The notes under the pieces: model-generated
What the model was told of the DNA's origin: nothing
Database searches by the model: none
What the model saw: only the letters and a program-made list of their open reading frames with translations
Program-made: the position numbers and the translations under genes
Origin: Pelodera strongyloides
Lineage: Eukaryota; Nematoda; Chromadorea; Rhabditida; Rhabditidae
Assembly: GCA_036852015.1 (NCBI GenBank)
Contig: JAANDG010000074.1
Coordinates: 124,001 to 188,000, forward strand
Direction: 5' to 3'
Length of the DNA stretch: 64,000 nucleotides
Shown here: in pieces, positions 57,941-64,000 of the stretch
Layout: every line of letters starts with the position of its first letter
How positions within the stretch are numbered: position 1 is the first letter of the stretch

Positions 57941-58345
57941 CTGAAATAACGTCGAATTATGTTAGACCAAGTTAGCAGCAAAGCCAGAAGAGTATAAATG
58001 GTAATGTCAATGTCACATAGTAGACAGCCCAATGCAAGGAAGGAAACCATAACTAATAAGGAAATGCTAGAGAACTGCGAAAAACCCAGAAAATTGAAAT
58101 GTATGTAATGCTTACAATAAGACCACGATTTGCAGAAGATGGTCGAATTAGCTCACGCAGGCTCACTCAGGATAACTCAACGAGGTACTACGGACTTTTG
58201 ACACTAGGCTGTTGGCTTCCTGGTGTTTAGGTAAATTCAATAAAAAATCGATTGGAATAGGTTAAAAAAGGACCATCCTCATTTTGACATATTTTAGCTT
58301 AGTTAGGATTGAGCAATTTGATAATACGTAAATAATAAAGGTTAA

Positions 58346-58519
58346 AGCGCAGCACCGTTTTTTTAGACACGCATCGTGGACAATTATGTTCTTACGTACT
58401 TGTGCTAACGATAAGTGCGGTCGAATCGGGGTCTATTTTCCTTCTAAAGTATGTTAATTTGCGTATTATGCATAACAACACGGATGCCCACGATGCGTTT
58501 CAAAAGCGGTCGGTATAAA
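58346..58519. mobile_element. Family-5 MITE
   Basis: TTAA on both sides; core GACACGCATCGTGGACAA and CACGATGCGTTTCAAAAG. Confidence 0.78.
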
Positions 58520-58587
58520 TTAAACAAAAACAACAAGTATTTATCCACGTTCTTCGTCAAGCTAATAAGAAAAGTGTGTTCCTATTG

Positions 58588-58880
58588 CGGGTTTCCATGT
58601 AAGCGATTCGCACTTGCGAAACTGACAAACCGCTGTCCATGTTCAAGTCATTTTACATACATGTCAACTGCCTACCGTAACCCATGCGAATCGCACGTTT
58701 GACATGGTCCTGCAGCGAAAGTGTATCAGATCCATACTATTTGAAATAGATCCGTACTATTTTGAAATAGATCCATACTAGATCCAAAATCGCTGCGGGA
58801 CCATGTCACTTACATCGACTTGAACATGGACAGCGGTTTGTCATTTTCGCAAGTGCGAATCGCAAACATGGAAACCCCAT
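58588..58880. mobile_element. Foldback element, GGGTTTCCATG ends
   Basis: Arms pair over about 60 bp (GCGATTCGCACTTGCGAAA, CAAACCGCTGTCCATGTT) and again at CATGGTCC(T/C)GCAGCG. A triplicated GATCC(A/G)TACTA word fills the centre. Confidence 0.78.
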
Positions 58881-59224
58881 TAATTAGAAATAGATAAGCG
58901 ATCGATAAGCATAAAGGAAGATTGGATATATTATAAATGAATGATATGGTTTGTCCCATCCATGTCGGACGGTGTGCCCAAGTGATATACAGTTCACTCG
59001 AACGACGTAACTGCGGGACATGGTTTGCCCTTGGCACCTTTTATCATTTGCAACCGCACTCTGACTCTAACATCTGCTAGAATCTTGCAGTCGCGAGTTT
59101 TGTTCAAATTCAAAAGAATAGAAAAATTAGTTAGACGCAGAGACTTATAAGTGACGAAAATGACAATCAAAGGTAGAAAGCAACCCTCATCCAATCAATT
59201 GCTTTATTATTAGTGAAATGAACG

Positions 59225-59822
59225 TTATCTTGGGCGACAAAATCCAGTTTTCTTACGGTAGCGCCGTTTACATCGTTCTCCTTTTGCGCATTCGGATGTG
59301 TAGGAACATTCCTAAACAAGGGTACTTAGAACGTATAGTTAAATGTGTACGAGCTTGCCTGAGACCTTTAAAGCTAACTAAGGAACAGTTTTTGAAAGGC
59401 ATTTGTGCTTGTACGGCTTCACGTGTTGTTTGCAAATTAATGAAAAATAACCTAACAATCGTATACACTAACTTGCATACACTAATAAAGAGGGTCGTAG
59501 TACTGAGTTCTCAGCCGCACAGCGCGGACATCTCTATTTCCCGCGTCCGCGGGAAAGAGATGGCTTTGCGGATTTGCATGTCCGCGTTGCGTGCTTAATA
59601 TGGTGATTTAAAAGCCAGCTATACGGTGATTTAAAAACTTATACAGCTTATACTAGCATGCGCATTTGAGTAGACGCAGTTCTATTGCATGACAATGTTT
59701 CAATAAGAATAATTTTTTGATATAGGCCTGGCCGATTATTAGAGATAAATTACTACCTTTGGCTCAATTGCTATTACTTGCGCAACGCAGATGACGAAAA
59801 GGAGAGCAAGGAAGACACGCAT
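59225..59822 (-). CDS. Gene I: secreted four-Cys peptide, basic
   Basis: Exon 1 is 59822-59757 (22 codons, leader MRVFLALLFVICVAQVIA then IEPK) with donor GTAGTA. Exon 2 is 59311-59225 (28 codons plus TAA) after CTTGTTTAG, phase 0. Spacing is C-x5-C-x5-C-x10-C with a very basic last loop (KRRYRKKTGF). Precursor 50 aa; the mature peptide is about 32 aa and cationic. The charge is unusual in the family and might mean binding to acidic surfaces; that is speculation. No TATA box is clear. Confidence 0.77.
59529..59562. other. GC-rich hairpin
   Basis: CATCTCTATTTCCCGCG pairs with CGCGGGAAAGAGATG around a short loop. Possible structured RNA or MITE core; no gene context. Confidence 0.4.
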
Positions 59823-60284
59823 CCTGCTGGAAGTCTGATCGGAATTGGATTTTCCCGTATCATTTTCAAAAAACAAGATACTTGGTATTCCCATCATCGT
59901 TTTGAAAACGCTTTATTATTTCTTAACTAGGGCAGTTCAGCACTGACCATAAACATAACACTCTTAAATATATACCCGATATATCGTTGTTTGTTAGTTC
60001 ATTAGCAAACAAAAAACAATAACAGGGAACCGTTGTCTTCCATACTTGGTTCAAAATATATATTTACCGACTTCTACATGACAACTGTCAACTGTGAAAG
60101 GCAAAAAAAAGTTTCGTCGTTGGGGCCTAGAGTTATTTTTTACGCGACGGGGAATATAATTTTCAATCTGAGTAATTCCTACACACTGAATAACGTCAAT
60201 GAAAGTAATTTTCGTGAAGTTATTTTATTATATTAATTTATTTTATCCCGTAATTATCGGATAGAATTCTCCTACGCCTTTTGT

Positions 60285-60515
60285 GCCGAATGATCCATTC
60301 GTATATTCACCACACACCACGCAATTTTCTGCGCGAATCACGAGAAACAATTCCTTTCCTTTATGCCAGGTATTTTGGTTAGTGACTCGTTCTTGTTTAA
60401 CTTCATGTTATCAGAACACAACAGTAACAAAACATTTCGTCGAAAGTTCGTTATTTTTTCTGAGTCACTATGAATGCCCATTGTGGAAGGTCTGGTGAAG
60501 TTATTTCTATAAAAG
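60285..60515 (+). promoter_or_regulatory. Conserved upstream region and TATA box of K2
   Basis: Aligns with 53760-53990. TATAAAA at 60508-60514, 40-46 bp before the ATG, followed by GGGAGA as in K1. Confidence 0.6.
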
Positions 60516-60553
60516 GGAGACCTGAGATGTTTATCAATCCAACATCCGACAAA

Positions 60554-60818
60554 ATGCGTCTTTTAATGGTTATTCTCGTGGTTCTTTGCGCTGTCGTTGC
60601 AACCGGTAGCGCCTATATAAGGCTTCCAGGGGTGAATTTTAACCATAAATTTATTTCTGTTGGAACTCTTTGTGGTAAACCGAAAACCACGATGTTCTAA
60701 CCTGTATCTAAATCAGTTGTAATAAGGTTTCATATCAATTTCTTAGCGTTGTAACCGAGATTCTGATTGTCAACCCGGGCAGGTGTGCAAAAAAGCCGTT
60801 TTCGGATTCTGTTATTAA
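60554..60818 (+). CDS. Gene K2: secreted four-Cys peptide, paralog of K1
   Basis: Exon 1 is 60554-60631 (26 codons, leader MRLLMVILVVLCAVVATGSA then YIRLPG) with donor GTGAAT. Exon 2 is 60747-60818 (23 codons plus TAA) after TTTCTTAG, phase 0. Spacing is C-x5-C-x5-C-x7-C, the shortest last loop in the family, with QPGQVC and GFC. The donor has moved three codons 3' relative to K1. Precursor 49 aa. Promoter and 3' UTR are shared with K1. The intron is only 115 bp. Confidence 0.8.
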
Positions 60819-61141
60819 CTAGCATCTTGCAGTGACCAACTGACAGTGTTATTAGTTACAGTGAGTGAGTGAGATATTTTTCTTATTTGACAAAAATGGA
60901 CAAAAACACCAGCAGTAGTTGTTTCACTCTTCGAGCAGGAATTAGTAGCTATTTTCACAAAAAAAAATTAATTTAAAAGGGGTGTAACATGTTCGAAATG
61001 CCATTCGTCTGGTTTGCAGTTTGTTTATTTACTTCGTTATTATGTATTTACGGTTAAGTCGCATACTGTGCGTTTATCTTTAGAAAATCTTCCGTGATTC
61101 AAAGGGCACAAACATAAAATACAGCTTTTCTGTTTCTTTTC

Positions 61142-61147
61142 AATAAA
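61142..61147 (+). terminator. Poly(A) signal of K2
   Basis: AATAAA in the 3' stretch shared with K1. Confidence 0.55.
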
Positions 61148-61163
61148 TAATGCATATGGTTAA

Positions 61164-61611
61164 AGGAGGGGGCTCACGAGATTTAAGTGTACGATTTCTC
61201 TCTTCTTATCGAGAGATGACGGTATTTGCTTAAAATAAACATGCCATATGAAGCAAAAGCTTTTAATTAGAAGCAATAAATCAATATACTATTTACAATT
61301 TTATCAAAATTCTTGACCGTAGCCACGTAGCCTTTGTGTCCCGAGGGTATCTGGCTCTTATTGTATGTGTCCCGGGGTGGCCAGCTATATTTGCACCCTT
61401 ATTTTCTTATTTTGTGTCCCCAGATACCCTCGGGACACACACAATTACGAAGGCTATGGTGAAAAATTTTGATGGAATGCAAAGCATAATATTGATTTAT
61501 TCCTTCTAATTAAAAGCTCTGCTTCATAAGGCATATTTCTCAGAAGCAAATCCCATCATCTATCGATACGAAGAAAGGTATCGTAAGCTTAAATATCGTG
61601 AGCCTCCTCAT
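61164..61611. mobile_element. Family-2 MITE
   Basis: Ends AGGAGGGGGCTCACGAGA and complement, TTAA on both sides. The centre also has a GTGTCCCGAGGGTATCTGG palindrome. Confidence 0.84.
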
Positions 61612-62022
61612 TTAAGTTTTTTTCCGTAAGCAAACAGACAGACTGCATGACTTTTTATTGAGAAATGTAGCTTTTCAATCCTTCGACGGGAGATTTTGAA
61701 TAGACACACGATGTCAACCTCCTAGACATAAAACACATAAAACAAAACATTTACAAGGAAAACAAAAACCAATACATACGCATGGTGATCGCATTACTTC
61801 TAGAAGAATATATAACTTATCGTAATAAGCTGAAAACTGTTCCATATCGCGCTTTATCTGAGGCCGGGTCCATGCATCATAATATCCTTGTAATAAATTG
61901 TAATGGGCGCTGGTGTACGGACGCCCACATTGCAGCGAATATTCATTTTTATCGTAAATTAATATCCCCCAAAGTAGTACGGTATTTTTGTGTAGTACGG
62001 TATTTTTAGCGTGTAATATATT
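61612..62022. other. Spacer
   Basis: Nothing recognised; short open frames only. Confidence 0.3.
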
Positions 62023-62665
62023 TTAGAGGTAGAAGCCAATAAAAATGAATTGTATCTTGGGAAACATACTATTCGCTATCTTCACGCATTTGTAGGGCAA
62101 ACTTGGACGGTAGGCGCAATACTCATCCTTCTTACAGTCGGAATCCTTTTTGCAAAGTGTCTGCAAGAATAGAGGTTTTAAAGCAAAGTACCAGCCGGTT
62201 TTCGAAACGCATCGTGTATAGCTTCATTTTATGGATTTGTGATTAGGGTCCAGTTATCATTCTAATTAATACTCATTTGCATATGCTACATTAGGAAGTA
62301 GGTGCACTCGAAGTGTTTCAAAAACCTTAACCGGCGTTTAGTATGACTCGCAATCAGCTTCGAAACGAACGGCTTGGATTACTTGGTTAAAAAAAACTTT
62401 CATGCGGTTTCCAAGTATTCCAAAAATTAGGTGTGGTTCTGTCAATACTACCGTTTTCCTGCACGAAGCCTGCATATATACTACGAAAAAGCTAAAAAAT
62501 GCTCGCGTAGATCCAAATTTCTGCAATTTTCATCATACTTGGAAACCCCATAAATGCATAGAAAATTACCGGCTTTGGATAGTTGGATAGGTCTGGGGGG
62601 CCAGGGCGCACTCCTCTGGCCTGAATGCCGCAGAAGATCAGAAATAGCACGATGATAATACGCAT
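62023..62665 (-). CDS. Gene J: secreted four-Cys peptide with hydrophobic tail
   Basis: Exon 1 is 62665-62570 (32 codons, leader MRIIIVLFLIFCGIQA then an Arg/Gly/Pro-rich stretch) with donor GTAATT. Exon 2 is 62160-62023 (45 codons plus TAA) after TATTCTTGCAG, phase 0. Spacing is C-x5-C-x5-C-x9-C with KKDEYC. After the fourth Cys the frame runs 20 residues and ends in a hydrophobic segment (FIFIGFYL), unlike other members, which might be a tail anchor or read-through of lost sequence. A TATA box lies at 62700-62706. The intron holds a family-5 MITE. Precursor 77 aa. Confidence 0.75.
62182..62336. mobile_element. Family-5 MITE in the gene J intron
   Basis: Starts after TTAA with AGCAAAGTACCAGCCGG, core TTTTCGAAACGCATCG; the right TTAA has decayed to TTTAG. 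Confidence 0.7.
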
Positions 62666-62699
62666 GGTGTTGTAGCTTGCAACAAACTTCCAACTCGCC

Positions 62700-62706
62700 T
62701 TTTATA
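62700..62706 (-). promoter_or_regulatory. TATA box of gene J
   Basis: TATAAAAGG on the minus strand, about 35-41 bp upstream of the ATG. Confidence 0.62.
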
Positions 62707-63106
62707 GGGAACCGATAATTAACAATTCATTTTACCGGACACACAATATCAGACGAATTAACAATTACCATTATTATTGTGCCTATATTTCTAGGTCAAT
62801 CAATAGAGTAAATTGCAAATAGGCGTGACATTTCGATAGATTTTATGTGTACCGCTATGGTAAATTGCTTGAATGTTGCGTATGAAAATTGGAAAAATTA
62901 TTTTGCATGGAAATAAATGGGCTTGTACGATCCGCCATACATTGGACTCGACAGAAATCGTACGATGGTGTCACGCCCCTAAAAATTAAATCTCCTGCTT
63001 AGCCATTCCAAGATTTGTAATTTGGATTTACTCGTAGTGTTGATTTCAAATCGGTTGCTATACTGAAGCGTTCCTTCGTCAATTTCCTAATGCAAGGCCC
63101 CGTCAT
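62707..63106. other. Spacer with decayed family-4 MITE
   Basis: GGTAAATTGC, TGAAAATTGGAAAAA and related words from the family-4 MITE occur at about 62780-62910. No exon seen. Confidence 0.4.
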
Positions 63107-63178
63107 GGAAGCTATAGCCGAGTGGTAGCGCTCTTAACTTTGGGGCGAGCGGTCCGTGGTTCGACCCTGCCTGGCCAC
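63107..63178 (+). mobile_element. tRNA-derived SINE head
   Basis: A box TAGCCGAGTGGTAGCGC, B box GTGGTTCGACCC and a CTGGCCA end. The long variable arm (GGGGCGAGCGGTCC) points to a Leu/Ser-type tRNA ancestor. The body may extend to about 63480. A 214-codon minus-strand frame runs through it and is not a gene. Confidence 0.55.
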
Positions 63179-63773
63179 TAACTAATTTGCATGATATATT
63201 ACCTTCCGAAAAAGGGCACGGATAATTTTCCGTACGGAGCCGGCCTGGTTTCCCTACCCGAGCGACCGGGACCAGGTGCGAAGATAGTCTGAGACGTCGC
63301 TCAACCTGACTCGTAACCCGGTCGACGATGCTGCTTTCCGACTCACGCTTAGCTGGTTGTTTCCCTCGCCAACTTTTGAAAAGCTGCGTAGTCTGCAGAC
63401 GCTTCGTCAGCTGCGCCGCAAAACTGCTCCTTTTCGCGGATAAAGTCCCAAAAGGAGGTCTGCGAGGACAATGTGACCATTCCTCCTCTTGAGCTTTCCA
63501 ATTGCTTTCCAAAGCTTGTCCCTGAATTAACCGATATTTACTGCATCTGACCAGGGTACTGAAATGTGCATAAACCGAGTGCAACTCCACCAAATACCAA
63601 AAATGCATATAATTCACAAAGGAAACACACGTATCATCAGCCAAAAGGGGGGCATAAGCAACAAAACCCGACCCAAGACCAAACACCTCTGAACAAATGT
63701 AGCAAAATGAACTTTCCGGACGCGGCATCATCGAGAGGGATCGACTCCAAAAGAGCCAACACTTCCGTTTTAA

Positions 63774-64000
63774 AGGGATGGGTTCACTACAAAATCACCA
63801 TGTTTTTATGCTTTATTTTGATTGTACAAAGGAAAACTTAAACAAAGAGCATAAAAAATATTCCTTGCATTATTCCCTAGGGCAGATATTAGATAAAAAA
63901 GGTGAGTTTGCAGTACAACTTTATCGGAAGGTCGATCAATACTCACCTTTTTTACCTAATATATTCCCTAGGGAATAATTCAAGGAATATTTTTATGCTC
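63774..64000. mobile_element. Foldback MITE cut by the window end
   Basis: Begins after TTAA with AGGGATGGGTTCACTAC (family-3-like) and contains an inner palindrome (ATTCCCTAGGG and GGTGAGTTT/AATACTCACC). Only the left arm and part of the right are inside the window. Confidence 0.7.

Noticed and set aside
63087..63731. 214-codon minus-strand open frame
   Set aside because: It reads backwards through a tRNA-derived SINE head and has no domain, leader or splice context.

Overview
The window is eukaryotic nuclear DNA, most likely from a nematode. It is AT-rich. Its genes are short and split by introns with GT donors and TTTCAG or TTTTAG acceptors. It also holds tRNA-derived SINEs, TTAA-flanked foldback (MITE-like) elements and a Merlin-type transposon. 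The three conserved genes are a STAR/KH RNA-binding protein, a testis-specific-type (TSSK) kinase and a RING/B-box-like protein. The phylum is an inference; I could not search a database.

The main content is a family of small secreted proteins with one module: C-x5-C-x5-C-x(7-17)-C. The module has an acidic residue before the second Cys and usually Gly plus an aromatic residue before the fourth. The spacing matches the first half of the Dickkopf N-terminal Cys-rich domain; homology is not shown. I find 12 simple genes of this type. In each, exon 1 encodes a signal peptide and exon 2 the single four-Cys module, joined by a phase-0 intron: A (1130-1719, -), B1 and B2 (2695-3444, 4381-5460, -), C (6664-7012, -), D1 and D2 (8596-9501, 14448-14890, +), E1 and E2 (11384-11954, 19306-20386, -), H (52447-53065, -), K1 and K2 (54038-54578, 60554-60818, +), I (59225-59822, -) and J (62023-62665, -). 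B1/B2, K1/K2 and the convergent pairs D1-E1/D2-E2 are local duplications.

Between about 44.0 and 21.6 kb the minus strand carries a large modular version of the same idea (G). One signal-peptide exon at 43984-43922 is followed by some 37 short exons. Thirteen carry a four-Cys module. The rest are micro-exons of 12 to 63 bp (one of 90 bp) encoding Pro-, Thr-, Arg- or Ser/Lys-rich linkers. Every exon is a multiple of three and bounded by phase-0 introns, so exons could be skipped or added without breaking the frame. This resembles, by convergence or otherwise, the micro-exon genes known from schistosomes. The exon cassettes are themselves tandemly duplicated and some copies are decaying.

The region 20.7-29.4 kb holds a 2492-bp tandem duplication and a 99-bp minisatellite of some 45 copies. 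The minisatellite runs first on the plus strand and then, from about 26.18 kb, in inverse orientation.

From 45.2 to 52.0 kb lie the STAR gene (minus, nine exons, 297 aa) and the kinase gene (plus, ten exons, 349 aa). They are divergent and share about 0.5 kb of upstream sequence. A four-exon RING/B-box-like gene lies at 55.75-57.94 kb. MITEs sit in introns and spacers throughout; several have empty sites in the duplicated paralogous copy, which shows the TTAA target duplication directly.
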